A DNA stretch of 40,424 nt from Porticoccaceae bacterium (GTDB lineage Bacteria; Pseudomonadota; Gammaproteobacteria; Pseudomonadales; Porticoccaceae). Numbering within the stretch: the stretch's first letter is position 1; every line of letters begins with the position of its first letter. The stretch is taken from the NCBI GenBank assembly GCA_029242085.1, contig JAQWUP010000081.1:1-40424 (forward strand), written 5' to 3'. A program made the position numbers and the translations under genes. The notes below the pieces were generated by a model. The model was not told where the DNA came from. It did no database searches and was given only the letters and a program-made list of their open reading frames with translations. Positions 19,861-28,306 of this stretch are shown here, one piece after another.

Positions 19861-21375
19861 ATGCCACAAAAGTATGTTAAAAAAATCCTCGATGCACGTA
19901 TCTATGATCTGGCAATAGAGTCGCCCATTGATGCTGCGCCCTTACTTTCACAGCGCTTATCCAATGAAATTTTGCTTAAGCGTGAAGATTTGCAGCCAGT
20001 ATTCTCATTTAAACTTCGCGGCGCCTACAACAAGCTGCGCCACTTATCTAAAGAGCAACTTGCCGCTGGCGTGATTGCGGCTTCAGCGGGCAATCATGCC
20101 CAGGGTCTAGCTTTGGCCGCCAAAAAAATGGGTGTCAAAGCGACCATTGTTATGCCCAAGACGACACCGCAAATCAAAGTCGATGCGGTGCGTGCCCGCG
20201 GCGCCAAAGTGGTGTTGGTGGGTGATAACTATGACACTGCGGCTGCCCATGCCGACAAGCTGATTGAAGAGCAGGGCCTGACTTATATCCACCCCTTTGA
20301 TGACCCAGATATTATTGCTGGCCAGGGTACGGTGGGTATGGAAATTTTGCGCCAACATCCGGGTAAGCTGGATGCGATTTTCATTGCCGTGGGCGGTGGT
20401 GGGCTCTGCGCTGGTGTGGCTGCCTATGTTAAATATGTGCGTCCAGGGGTAAAGATTATTGCCGTGGAATCTGATGATGCCGCCTGTCTTGACGCGGCGA
20501 TGAAAGCAGGCCGTCGCGTGCGACTAAAGGAAGTAGGCATTTTTGCCGACGGCACAGCCGTGGCTCAGGTGGGTAAAGAAACCTTCCGCGTGCTCAAGGA
20601 TCTGGTGGATGAGGTGATTACTGTCAGTACCGATGAGATCTGTGCTGCGCTTAAAGATGTCTACAACGATACTCGTGCGATCTGTGAGCCTTCAGGGGCT
20701 ATGGGTGTTGCGGGATTGAAAAAATATGTTGAGCAGTATGGCATCGAGGGGCAGACATTGCTCTCTATCCAATGTGGGGCCAACATTGATTTTGATCGTC
20801 TGCGCTATATTTCTGAGCGCACCGAAACCGGTGAGAAGCGTGAAGCTGTGTTGGCAGTGACCTTGGACGAGAAGCCGGGTAGCTTTCAGGCGTTTTGCAA
20901 ATTACTGGGTCGGCGCAGTATTTCTGAGTTTAACTATCGCTATAACGATGCCAATCGAGCACAGGTGTTTGCGGGTATGAAAGTGACCTCGGATGAAGAC
21001 CGAGAACAGCTGGTCGACGACCTTGTCGGCAGAGGTTACGAGGTGTCAGATATGACTGATAACGAAATGGCCAAGTTGCATATTCGCCATATGGTCGGCG
21101 GTCGTTCACCTCAGGTGGGTGATGAGCAGGTCTATCGTTTTGAGTTTCCAGAACGTCCGGGCGCCATGTTGAATTTCTTGGTTCATTTGGGTGGGCGTTT
21201 TAATATTTCGATGTTTCACTACCGAAATCATGGCTCGGCATTTGGTCGTGTGCTGGTGGGTTTTCAGGCCTCGAAAAAAGATCAGCGAGAATTAAAGAAG
21301 TTTTTAGATGATCTAGGGTATCGCTATGAGAATGAAACCGATAATGAAGCCTATCGGTTTTTTCTCGGCAGCTAG
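19861..21375 (+). CDS. ilvA: Threonine dehydratase (biosynthetic) IlvA
   Basis: PLP enzyme converting threonine to 2-oxobutanoate, first step to isoleucine. The ATG at 19861 begins MPQKYVKKILDARIYDLA, the standard IlvA start, with GGAAG upstream; a TTG 72 bases earlier would add an unrelated head. The catalytic domain has the PLP lysine in FSFKLRGAYNKL, SAGNHAQGLALAAKKMG and the phosphate-binding VGGGGLCAGVA. Two regulatory ACT-like domains follow (EAVLAVTLDEKPGSF and YRFEFPERPGAMLNFL), so it should be inhibited by isoleucine. The 504 residues are close to E. coli IlvA (514). No leader peptide or attenuator is apparent in 19701-19860. Confidence 0.96.
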   Translation: MPQKYVKKILDARIYDLAIESPIDAAPLLSQRLSNEILLKREDLQPVFSFKLRGAYNKLRHLSKEQLAAGVIAASAGNHAQGLALAAKKMGVKATIVMPKTTPQIKVDAVRARGAKVVLVGDNYDTAAAHADKLIEEQGLTYIHPFDDPDIIAGQGTVGMEILRQHPGKLDAIFIAVGGGGLCAGVAAYVKYVRPGVKIIAVESDDAACLDAAMKAGRRVRLKEVGIFADGTAVAQVGKETFRVLKDLVDEVITVSTDEICAALKDVYNDTRAICEPSGAMGVAGLKKYVEQYGIEGQTLLSIQCGANIDFDRLRYISERTETGEKREAVLAVTLDEKPGSFQAFCKLLGRRSISEFNYRYNDANRAQVFAGMKVTSDEDREQLVDDLVGRGYEVSDMTDNEMAKLHIRHMVGGRSPQVGDEQVYRFEFPERPGAMLNFLVHLGGRFNISMFHYRNHGSAFGRVLVGFQASKKDQRELKKFLDDLGYRYENETDNEAYRFFLGS

Positions 21376-21392
21376 TAATCTCGCTCGAATAT

Positions 21393-22802
21393 TTAGAGTA
21401 GGTCAGAAATCAGGCGAATCTGGATAGCCTCAAAACCAGAGCCTGCCAGCGCATCTGAAATAACCACCACGCTATCGTCAGGTGAAAACTCATTGCGCTG
21501 AATCATAATGGCCGCAGCGGTTGCCAGGGTCTTTTCGGAATCTTGGCTAAACTCAATCTGATAGCTTAAAACATTGCGGTTCATTACCAGTTGGCGGCGT
21601 GTGCGGCTATCATCGGTAAAGGCGCAGATAATTGATTCTTGGGGGTGACAGTTAGTCACTCGATTGGCCATTCGCCCGCGGCGTGTGGGCACAATGATTG
21701 CTTTGGCTGAAATCGACTCAGCCAGATTAACCGCTGCCATAGCAATTTGTTGCTTGTCGCCGTCGAGTTCTAAGTTGTCAGTAAAGCGTAAACCACGACT
21801 GCTCTCTGTTGAGCGAGAAATCCGATCGAGGATCTCGACACATTTCACTGGGTACTTACCTACCGTAGTTTCCCCTGACAGCATAATGGCGTCAGCTTCC
21901 TCATAGACAGCATTGGCTACATCGGTTACTTCAGCCCGCGTTGGAATCGGATTTTCAATCATTGATTCAAGCATGTGCGTAGCGACAATAACGCGCTTGC
22001 CCATTTCGGCGCAGGTTCGAATAATACGGCGCTGTATACGTGGCAGTACTTCTAAAGGAATTTCCACACCGAGATCGCCCCGGGCGACCATAATGCCGTC
22101 GGCGGCAGCGATAATCTCTACCATATTGGTGATGGCTTCCTGATCTTCAAGCTTTGCGACGATCTTGATTTTATCCGCCTTATCGCCCAGCATCTCCCTT
22201 AACTCAAGAATATCATCGGCCTGACGCACAAATGATAGCGCGATAAAATCCACACCCTGTCGCACACCAAATTCGATATCGCGGCGGTCCTTTTCAGTAA
22301 TTGCCGGAAGATTTACGCGAATGCCGGGCAAGTTGACATGACGCTTACTTTTCAGCAGACCGCCATCAATAACTTTAACCTGCATTACGCGATCTTCTTT
22401 GCTCAGTACCTCGAGATTAATCAGACCGTTATCTACGGTAATCATATCGCCGACATCGACATCGTTGATCAGATCTTCATAGTTAATATGGATAGAGGAT
22501 GACTCAACATCCTCTGCGCCGCGAGCGACGATGGAGATGGTATCGCCTTCATTGAGGTGCAGATCATTGACCATATCGCCGGTGCGAATTTCAGGCCCCT
22601 GTGTATCCAGTAGCACCGCAATGGGGTGGTTGAGCTTTTTATTCAGGCTCTGAATAGCCTGAATAATTTTTGCATGTGACTCATGGTTGCCATGGGACAT
22701 ATTTAATCGAGCTACATTCATCCCGGCATTGGCCAGCTTCTCAAGCATCTCAATGGATTCTGTGGCTGGGCCAATGGTACAAATTATTTTCGTTTTGCGC
22801 AT
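21393..22802 (-). CDS. pyk: Pyruvate kinase
   Basis: Last step of glycolysis: PEP plus ADP to pyruvate plus ATP. The ATG at 22802 gives MRKTKIICTIGPATES, the normal start; an upstream ATG in the same frame adds a spurious head. Motifs: GMNVARLNMSHG, AVLLDTQGPEIRTG, ALSFVRQADDI, KIVAKLEDQEAI (catalytic Lys), MVARGDLGVEIP and ESMIENPIPTRAEVTDVANAV. The 469 residues match type I enzymes such as PykF. Its start lies 19 bases inside the end of fau. Confidence 0.96.
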   Translation of the reverse strand: MRKTKIICTIGPATESIEMLEKLANAGMNVARLNMSHGNHESHAKIIQAIQSLNKKLNHPIAVLLDTQGPEIRTGDMVNDLHLNEGDTISIVARGAEDVESSSIHINYEDLINDVDVGDMITVDNGLINLEVLSKEDRVMQVKVIDGGLLKSKRHVNLPGIRVNLPAITEKDRRDIEFGVRQGVDFIALSFVRQADDILELREMLGDKADKIKIVAKLEDQEAITNMVEIIAAADGIMVARGDLGVEIPLEVLPRIQRRIIRTCAEMGKRVIVATHMLESMIENPIPTRAEVTDVANAVYEEADAIMLSGETTVGKYPVKCVEILDRISRSTESSRGLRFTDNLELDGDKQQIAMAAVNLAESISAKAIIVPTRRGRMANRVTNCHPQESIICAFTDDSRTRRQLVMNRNVLSYQIEFSQDSEKTLATAAAIMIQRNEFSPDDSVVVISDALAGSGFEAIQIRLISDLL

Positions 22803-23374
22803 ATTATCTCGCGGTCCGTGACTATTAAATGTAAAGGGATATCCCAGCACTGGCGGGATATAAGGTCTACTTCCTGGCAGCTGTGAGCAAGGCCAACAAG
22901 CACTGGTTTAAGTTTCTCTTGTGCGCCCATAAAAGCGAGAGTCCGATCATAGTAACCACCGCCCATGCCTATGCGATTACCCTGTCGATCAAAGCCGACA
23001 AGCGGCATAAAGATAATATCGAGACTCCATGGTGCCGCCACCTGAGCAATATTAAAGGCGGGCTCAAGAATGCCGAATTTATTCGTCACCAGCTGAGTTT
23101 TACTGCTGTATTCAATAAAATAGAGACTATTGGTTTTCATTGGATGCAGTGCTGGCAGGAAACACTGTTTGCCAGATTTGATTGCAGTATCCAATAGCTT
23201 ATCTGGGTCGATTTCACCGTCATTGGCCAGATAGAGAGCGACACGCTTAGCGCGCATAAAGAAGGTTTCTCTGCGCAGGTTTGCTGCCAGACTCATACCG
23301 GCACTGCGTTGTTCAACTGTCGAGAGAGAGCGTCTTTTAGCACGCAGTTGCTGTCGAGTATCACCACTATTCAT
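22784..23374 (-). CDS. fau: 5-formyltetrahydrofolate cyclo-ligase (YgfA)
   Basis: Converts 5-formyl-THF to 5,10-methenyl-THF with ATP, recycling a folate store. The N-terminal Arg/Lys-rich RQQLRAKRRSLS and the C-terminal phosphate loop MPLVGFDRQGNRIGMGGGYYDRTL are diagnostic, followed by VGLAHSCQ. I choose ATG 23374 (MNSGDTRQQL; 196 residues) because a longer frame starting at 23443 would read through the 6S RNA. It follows the 6S RNA gene directly, as in E. coli (ssrS-ygfA), and is likely on the same primary transcript. Confidence 0.94.
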   Translation of the reverse strand: MNSGDTRQQLRAKRRSLSTVEQRSAGMSLAANLRRETFFMRAKRVALYLANDGEIDPDKLLDTAIKSGKQCFLPALHPMKTNSLYFIEYSSKTQLVTNKFGILEPAFNIAQVAAPWSLDIIFMPLVGFDRQGNRIGMGGGYYDRTLAFMGAQEKLKPVLVGLAHSCQEVDLISRQCWDIPLHLIVTDREIICAKRK

Positions 23375-23399
23375 GGATTTAAACCAATTTAAATTAAGC

Positions 23400-23565
23400 C
23401 CCAGAGTGCCGCTGCCAACGTGGCCTTGAACCGAGAAGTTCAAGGTGGCGACTCTCGCAACAAATCAGGCTTTCCGACGCACGGAAGTGCACAACAATGT
23501 TGACGGAAAGAAGCCGAGTGTAGATTATCGGCTCAGGGACTTCTTGGCTGGCAAACACCCCAGGA
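23400..23565 (-). ncRNA. ssrS: 6S RNA (SsrS)
   Basis: 6S RNA binds sigma-70 RNA polymerase holoenzyme in stationary phase by imitating an open promoter. On the minus strand, conserved blocks in order are AGTCCCTGAGCCGATAAT, then TCGGAAAGCCT, GCGAGAGTCGCCACCTTGAA with TTCAAGG closing a hairpin, and GCAGCGGCACTCTGGG. The ends pair (CCTGGGGTG at the 5' end with CACTCTGGG at the 3' end, some G-U pairs), closing the long rod. About 165 nt; E. coli has about 184. The position between zapA and fau is the conserved place for this gene. A strong extended -10 lies just upstream. Confidence 0.95.
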
Positions 23566-23571
23566 AACGCC

Positions 23572-23580
23572 ATTATAGCA
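23572..23580 (-). promoter_or_regulatory. Extended -10 promoter of 6S RNA
   Basis: On the minus strand TGC-TATAAT is a perfect extended -10. The start would be near 23565, matching the pairing end of the 6S RNA. The -35 region at 17 bp (TCTGCA) is weak, which an extended -10 tolerates. Confidence 0.75.
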
Positions 23581-23662
23581 GGGCAAAAATGAAATGCAGA
23601 GTATAAAATCGAGAAATTAAACCCCTAATTGCGGACAAAAAAAGCACCAAAATAGGGCTTGT

Positions 23663-23959
23663 TTAGCTACTTAGGTCGGCGAGAACAGAATCCAACTTTA
23701 AGTCCATTGATTGGAGGATATCTGACGCCTCTGAGTCCTGCTTGGCGGCGTTTTCTGAGCGAATTAAATCATGACTTAAATTGAGCGCAGCCATGACCGC
23801 AATGCGTTCGAGACCAATAATATGCGACCCTCGGCGAATTTCTTCCATCTTATCATTGAGCCGCTCGGCTGAATGCTCCAGCGCCTCGCGTTCATCCTGC
23901 TTACAGTTGACCTGATACTCTTTATCGAGAATGCGAATTTTTAGGGAAATTGACGCCAT
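23663..23959 (-). CDS. zapA: Cell division protein ZapA
   Basis: Cytosolic FtsZ-ring stabiliser that cross-links FtsZ filaments. The N-terminal beta part reads ISLKIRILDKEYQVNCKQDE, followed by a helix with LNDKMEEIRR and IGLERIAVMAALNLSHDLI, and a C-terminal coiled-coil tail. The 98 residues are near the usual 100-110. Its ATG overlaps the stop of the upstream ZapB-like gene by one base (TAATG). The 6S RNA follows, as in E. coli. Confidence 0.94.
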   Translation of the reverse strand: MASISLKIRILDKEYQVNCKQDEREALEHSAERLNDKMEEIRRGSHIIGLERIAVMAALNLSHDLIRSENAAKQDSEASDILQSMDLKLDSVLADLSS

Positions 23960-24162
23960 TATTGCTCTGCACTCAGATTGCGCAGACGATTGATCATGGT
24001 CTCAATCTTTTGTCTGGCCATTTCATTTTTTTCCAATAACTCGCCGCGCTCGCCAACTAAACCGGCCTCGCGCTCTCGCAGTGCCTGATTCTCACGTTTC
24101 AACTGCTGGCAGAGCCCAATCAGGCGGTCGAGTTTTTGTTCAAATATATCGGAATCAGTCAT
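23959..24162 (-). CDS. ZapB-like coiled-coil protein (TIGR02449 family)
   Basis: A 67-residue protein made almost wholly of heptad repeats: FEQKLDRLIGLCQQLKRENQ and ALREREAGLVGERGELLEKN, then KIETMINRLR. This is the TIGR02449 group found just upstream of zapA in Pseudomonas-like bacteria, likely a ZapA partner at the division ring (inference from context and ZapB resemblance). Translationally coupled to zapA. A good promoter lies upstream (24214-24242). Confidence 0.88.
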   Translation of the reverse strand: MTDSDIFEQKLDRLIGLCQQLKRENQALREREAGLVGERGELLEKNEMARQKIETMINRLRNLSAEQ

Positions 24163-24213
24163 CAGAGCTATTGTGCCAATTGGTAGGGGTCTAAATCACA
24201 TCGCTTTCGCGTA

Positions 24214-24242
24214 ACTATAGGCATTGTATAGAGCATGGTCAA
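24214..24242 (-). promoter_or_regulatory. Sigma-70 promoter of the ZapB-like/zapA operon
   Basis: Minus strand TTGACC, 17 bases, TATAGT: 5 of 6 in both boxes. The start near 24207 lies about 45 bases before the gene. One of the best promoters in the window. Confidence 0.75.
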
Positions 24243-24264
24243 TTACAAGATGTGCTCATTGTGG

Positions 24265-24296
24265 CCCTTAATCTGAGTGCAGCGGCATATTAAGGG
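24265..24296. repeat. Perfect 8-bp inverted repeat upstream of ygfB
   Basis: CCCTTAAT and ATTAAGGG with a 16-base spacer, 36 bases before the GTG of ygfB. No T-run follows, so it is not a terminator; it may be an operator or a leader hairpin. Confidence 0.5.
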
Positions 24297-24331
24297 TGGT
24301 AGGATGCGCTCTAAATAAATGAGGTGATACT

Positions 24332-24877
24332 GTGACATTTGAACAACTGGAAGATCTGTTTTTTACCCTGAAAATAAATGCCAGCCCATCTGGCTTTCAC
24401 GGTTTCCTCTGTGGTCGGTTAAGTTGCGGTGCAGTGGATTTAAAACAGCTGGTTGAGGCCTCGTCAAGTTGGCTGGGGCTCTCTCATGAGCAGGCTGAAG
24501 CGGCAGAAAACTCCCTAGAAGAGTTTTATCAATCGTCGCTAAACAATCTGGAAGATCTGAGCTTTCTGTTTCAGCCGCTACTGCCTGATGATGAAATGCC
24601 ACTCTCCGAGCGCCTAATGGCTGTTGGCGAATGGTGCTGCAACTATATTTCTGGACTCGGCGAGGGCATGGGCGAGGAATTCGAAGTCTCTATGGATGGC
24701 AAAGAGGCGTTGCAAGATATCTCGGCGATTGGCCAAATTTCTGTCGACTTTGAAACAGATGATGATGGCGAGCGCGACTATGCTGAGTTGGTCGAATTTA
24801 TTCGGATTGCCGTACAGCTTGTGTTTGCCGACCTGCATCCGGAACTGGATGCTGAAACCGAGCCGACTATCCACTAA
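24332..24877 (+). CDS. ygfB: YgfB/YecA family protein (UPF0149)
   Basis: Function is only partly known: in Pseudomonas YgfB has been linked to control of beta-lactamase expression. Sequence: MTFEQLEDLFFTLKINASPSGFHGFLCGRLSCG at the start (the GFHGFLCGRL segment is typical), then WCCNYISGLGEG, and an acidic C-terminal stretch. The 181 residues are normal. The GTG start at 24332 is supported by GAGGTGA five bases upstream. It heads ygfB-pepP-ubi, the order seen in E. coli and Pseudomonas, and its stop is three bases from the pepP ATG. Confidence 0.92.
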   Translation: MTFEQLEDLFFTLKINASPSGFHGFLCGRLSCGAVDLKQLVEASSSWLGLSHEQAEAAENSLEEFYQSSLNNLEDLSFLFQPLLPDDEMPLSERLMAVGEWCCNYISGLGEGMGEEFEVSMDGKEALQDISAIGQISVDFETDDDGERDYAELVEFIRIAVQLVFADLHPELDAETEPTIH

Positions 24878-24880
24878 GTG

Positions 24881-26191
24881 ATGATTTCTAAAAAAGAGTA
24901 CGCAGCCAGACGCAGAGAACTAATGGCAATGATGCAGCCAAACAGTATCGCCGTGGTTGCGGCTGCGCCTGAAAAAATCCGCTCTAGAGACACTCATTAC
25001 CCCTATAAACAACACACCAGTCTCAGCTATCTCTGTGGATTCCCAGAGCCCGAGTCAGCAATGGTTATAATTCCGGGCCGCGAACAGGGTGAGTTTGTGC
25101 TGTTCTGTCGCGACAAGGATCCTGTCAGGGAAACTTGGGATGGCTATCGTGAAGGACCTGAAGGCGCTGTGCGCCATTACGCCGCCGATGACGCATTTCC
25201 GATTGATGATATCGATGACATTTTGCCTGGCATGCTCGAGGGCAAGGATCGAGTCTATTATGGGATTGGCAAGGATGCAGATTTTGACAAGCACCTGATG
25301 GACTGGGTCAATAACGTGCGCAATCTGCGTGGCAGCGACGCTATGCCGCCCAGTGAGTTTGTTGATCTCGATCATTTTGTCAATGAAATGCGCTTGATCA
25401 AAACTGCCGGTGAAATTAAGTTAATGCGCAAATCTGGCGAAATCGCAGCGCAGGCACATTGTAGAGCCATGCAAATCAGTCAACCCGGCATGTATGAATA
25501 TCAGCTTCAGGCTGAAATAGAGCACGAGTTTATGGCCTGTGGTGCGTCGGCTCCTGCCTATAGCAGCATTGTTGGCGGAGGCAAAAATGGCTGTATCCTG
25601 CACTACATTGAAAACCGAGATAAACTTAAGTCAGGCGATCTGGTGCTGATTGACGCCGGTTGTGAATATGCAAATTACGCCTCTGATATTACCCGCACCT
25701 TCCCAATCAATGGGACTTTTACAACTGAGCAGGCGGCTATCTACGACATTGTTTTAGCGGCACAAAATGCAGCTATTGAACAGATTGCTCCGGGCCTTGA
25801 ATATAACTTGGCTAACGATGCCACGATTCGCGTTATCACTCAGGGCTTGGTGGACTTAAAAATTCTGCGGGGCGATGTCAATGAGCTAATTGCTCAGGGC
25901 GCCTACCGAGACTTTTATATGCACAGTGTAGGGCACTGGCTGGGTATGGATGTGCATGATGTGGGTGATTATAAAATTGATAACAGCTGGCGAGTCTATG
26001 AACCTGGTATGGTATTGACCGTGGAGCCGGGCATCTATATTTCCCCCGACAACAAAAATGTTGCGCCAAAGTGGCGTGGTATCGCTGTGCGTATTGAAGA
26101 TAATATTCTCGTCACTAAAGCTGGATGCGAAGATTTGACCTCTGGGGTGCCCAAGGCTCGAGATCAAATTGAACTGCTGATGGCCGGATAA
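24881..26191 (+). CDS. pepP: Xaa-Pro aminopeptidase PepP
   Basis: Cytosolic dimanganese enzyme removing N-terminal residues before proline. The N-terminal creatinase-like domain has EYAARRRELMAMM and YPYKQHTSLSYLCGFPEP. The pita-bread catalytic domain shows the metal ligands: IDAGCEYANYASDITRTFP (two Asp), HSVGHWLGMDVHDVG (His), LTVEPGIYIS (Glu) and VRIEDNILVT (Glu). ATG 24881 gives 436 residues (E. coli 441); a GTG three bases earlier is also possible. Confidence 0.96.
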   Translation: MISKKEYAARRRELMAMMQPNSIAVVAAAPEKIRSRDTHYPYKQHTSLSYLCGFPEPESAMVIIPGREQGEFVLFCRDKDPVRETWDGYREGPEGAVRHYAADDAFPIDDIDDILPGMLEGKDRVYYGIGKDADFDKHLMDWVNNVRNLRGSDAMPPSEFVDLDHFVNEMRLIKTAGEIKLMRKSGEIAAQAHCRAMQISQPGMYEYQLQAEIEHEFMACGASAPAYSSIVGGGKNGCILHYIENRDKLKSGDLVLIDAGCEYANYASDITRTFPINGTFTTEQAAIYDIVLAAQNAAIEQIAPGLEYNLANDATIRVITQGLVDLKILRGDVNELIAQGAYRDFYMHSVGHWLGMDVHDVGDYKIDNSWRVYEPGMVLTVEPGIYISPDNKNVAPKWRGIAVRIEDNILVTKAGCEDLTSGVPKARDQIELLMAG

Positions 26192-26195
26192 GCCA

Positions 26196-27422
26196 ATGTC
26201 TCTATCTGCCGCCAGCAACTCTCACTACGATATTGTTATTGTTGGCGCCGGTATGGTTGGTGCAGCAGCGGCCTGTCTGCTGGCGCATTCAAGCAAGGGC
26301 CACAAAACCGGCCCGCTAAGTATTGCCCTTATTGAAGCTAATGCCGCCAGCCCATTTGATGCCAGTCAGTTTGACTCTCGAGTTGCTGCGATCACCGAAA
26401 AGTCGCGGCAAGTGCTCGAGCGCTGCGGAGTTTGGTCTGCCATTGCTGGCCGTCGAATCAGTCCTTTTCAGGCTATGCAAGTTTGGGATGCAGAGGGCAC
26501 TGGCAGAATACAATTTAACTGTGCAGAGATAGAGCAACCTAATCTGGGACATATCATCGAAAACTCGCTTATGGTCGAGGCGTTGCTGGCGGAAGTAGCG
26601 GTGCTGGATAATATCGATTTTATCTGTCCGGCAAAAATAGTTGATTACCAGCAAGCCGAAGATCAACTCAGCATTGAGTTGGATAACGGTCATTATTTGC
26701 ACACCAAACTGTTAATCGCTGCGGACGGTGCTAACTCAAGTATTCGTCAGCATTTTGATTTTTCCACCAAGGAGTGGGATTACGGCCATAAGGCAATTGT
26801 CAGCACTATTCAAACCGAACAGCCAAATCAACAAACTGCCTGGCAGCGGTTTATGCCCACCGGCCCCCTAGCTTTCTTACCGCTAAATAATGATGGTGAT
26901 CTGCATCAGTGTTCGATTGTCTGGTCGCAGCAAACAGAGGTGGCCGATAGCTTACTAGCATTGGATGACCAGCAATTTTGTGATCAGCTATCTGTGGCTA
27001 GTGAGCACTGTTTGGGTAAAGTACTAACGGTTGAAAAGCGTTTTGCTATTCCATTGCGACAGCGTCATGCCGCCGACTATGTTGTGCATCGAGTGGCCTT
27101 GCTCGGTGATGCGGCGCATACGATTCATCCGCTGGCGGGGCAGGGCGCCAATCTAGGTTTTGCCGATGTTAATGCCCTAGTGGATGAGATTGAGCGCGCG
27201 GTGGCGCGGGGCAACGATATAGGTGAGTTAAGTACATTGACTCGCTATCAGCGTCGTCGCAAGCCAGACAATTTGAAGACCATGGCGGCGATGGAGGGCT
27301 TTAAACGTTTGTTTGGAGCAGACAATCTCGGATTGCGGTTACTGCGCAACATTGGAATGTCCAGATTGGATCGGATACGGCCGTTGAAAAACACCATTAT
27401 CAAAAAGGCCATGGGCCTATAA
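26196..27422 (+). CDS. ubiI: FAD-dependent ubiquinone-biosynthesis hydroxylase (UbiI/VisC-like, UbiH/COQ6 family)
   Basis: Flavin monooxygenase adding a hydroxyl to the ubiquinone ring. FAD-binding motif DIVIVGAGMVGAAAACLLA near the N-terminus, the DG motif in LLIAADGANSSIR, and the C-terminal GDAAHTIHPLAGQGANLGF. The middle segment MQVWDAEGTGRIQF with LGHIIENSLM is nearer UbiI (VisC) than UbiH or UbiF as I know those families, so C5 hydroxylation is my preferred role, with moderate certainty. The 408 residues fit. It follows pepP by four bases. In E. coli pepP is followed by ubiH then ubiI; here only one such gene is present. Confidence 0.85.
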   Translation: MSLSAASNSHYDIVIVGAGMVGAAAACLLAHSSKGHKTGPLSIALIEANAASPFDASQFDSRVAAITEKSRQVLERCGVWSAIAGRRISPFQAMQVWDAEGTGRIQFNCAEIEQPNLGHIIENSLMVEALLAEVAVLDNIDFICPAKIVDYQQAEDQLSIELDNGHYLHTKLLIAADGANSSIRQHFDFSTKEWDYGHKAIVSTIQTEQPNQQTAWQRFMPTGPLAFLPLNNDGDLHQCSIVWSQQTEVADSLLALDDQQFCDQLSVASEHCLGKVLTVEKRFAIPLRQRHAADYVVHRVALLGDAAHTIHPLAGQGANLGFADVNALVDEIERAVARGNDIGELSTLTRYQRRRKPDNLKTMAAMEGFKRLFGADNLGLRLLRNIGMSRLDRIRPLKNTIIKKAMGL

Positions 27423-27442
27423 GCGGCTAGACCTCGAGGGAT

Positions 27443-28300
27443 CTAATCTTCTTCATTATTCGCCTGCATTCTTTGCAAGCGTTTTTCTTCGTCTCTTAAC
27501 ACGGCTTTAATTTCATCTAATACACTGTCAACATCGGACTGATCTTCGGGTTCAGCGAAGAAGCCGCTGAGTGCTGTGTCCGGCTTGAGAGCGCCATCTT
27601 GATAAAGTGCCCAAATTTCTTTGGCGTAATTGCTGCCCAATAGCTGTGGTGCAAACTGTCCGTAGTAGGTGGTCATATTGGCAATATCACGGGCCAACAT
27701 GGATTCGGCATTGTTATTAGCTGAGGCATCGACAGCCTGAGGCAGATCGATAATCACCGGGCCGTAGTCATCGACCAGCACATTAAACTCAGATAGATCA
27801 CCGTGGACGATTCCGGCGCACAGCATCATCACAACATATTGCATAACGACAGCGTGATCTTCCAGCGCCTGCTCTTCGTCCATAGCGACATCGCCGAGGC
27901 GTGGCGCTACATTGCCGTCGTCATCGCTAACCAGTTCCATTAGCAACACGCCGTCAAAACAGCCGTAGGGGGTAGGCACTCGCACCCCAGCATTGGCTAA
28001 TAAATACAGTGCGTCGACCTCGGCATTTTGCCAGGTCTCTTCCTGCTGCTTGCGCCCATATTTGGAGCCTTTATCCATAGCGCGAGCGCGCCGGCTATTG
28101 CGAACCTTGCGGCCCTCTTGATACTGCACAGCTTTTTTAAAACTGCGTTTGGCCGCCTCTTTGTAAACTTTGGCACAGCGCACTTCGGAGCCACATCGAA
28201 CGGTGTAGACGGTAGCCTCTTTGCCGCTCATCAACTGACCAATGACTTCGTCTATGACGCCATCGTCCAGGAGAGGTTGCAGTCGTTTAGGGCTTTTCAT
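27443..28300 (-). CDS. RIO1-type serine/threonine protein kinase
   Basis: Atypical protein kinase; the bacterial substrate is unknown. RIO hallmarks: the nucleotide loop MSGKEATVYTVRCGSE, the ATP-binding Lys in CAKVYKE, the GSKYGRKQQEETWQNAE segment, the catalytic loop IVHGDLSEFNVLVDDYG and the metal-binding IIDLPQAVDASANNNA (IDFPQ in many RIO proteins). The acidic C-terminal tail is variable. The 285 residues are as expected for proteobacterial members. It lies six bases after the methyltransferase gene, suggesting a link to ribosome assembly or translation, as RIO kinases have in archaea and eukaryotes (inference). Confidence 0.9.
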   Translation of the reverse strand: MKSPKRLQPLLDDGVIDEVIGQLMSGKEATVYTVRCGSEVRCAKVYKEAAKRSFKKAVQYQEGRKVRNSRRARAMDKGSKYGRKQQEETWQNAEVDALYLLANAGVRVPTPYGCFDGVLLMELVSDDDGNVAPRLGDVAMDEEQALEDHAVVMQYVVMMLCAGIVHGDLSEFNVLVDDYGPVIIDLPQAVDASANNNAESMLARDIANMTTYYGQFAPQLLGSNYAKEIWALYQDGALKPDTALSGFFAEPEDQSDVDSVLDEIKAVLRDEEKRLQRMQANNEED

Positions 28301-28306
28301 TTAGTC

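Noticed and set aside
23375-23443. N-terminal extension of fau
   Set aside because: It reads through the 3' part of the 6S RNA and has no family similarity.
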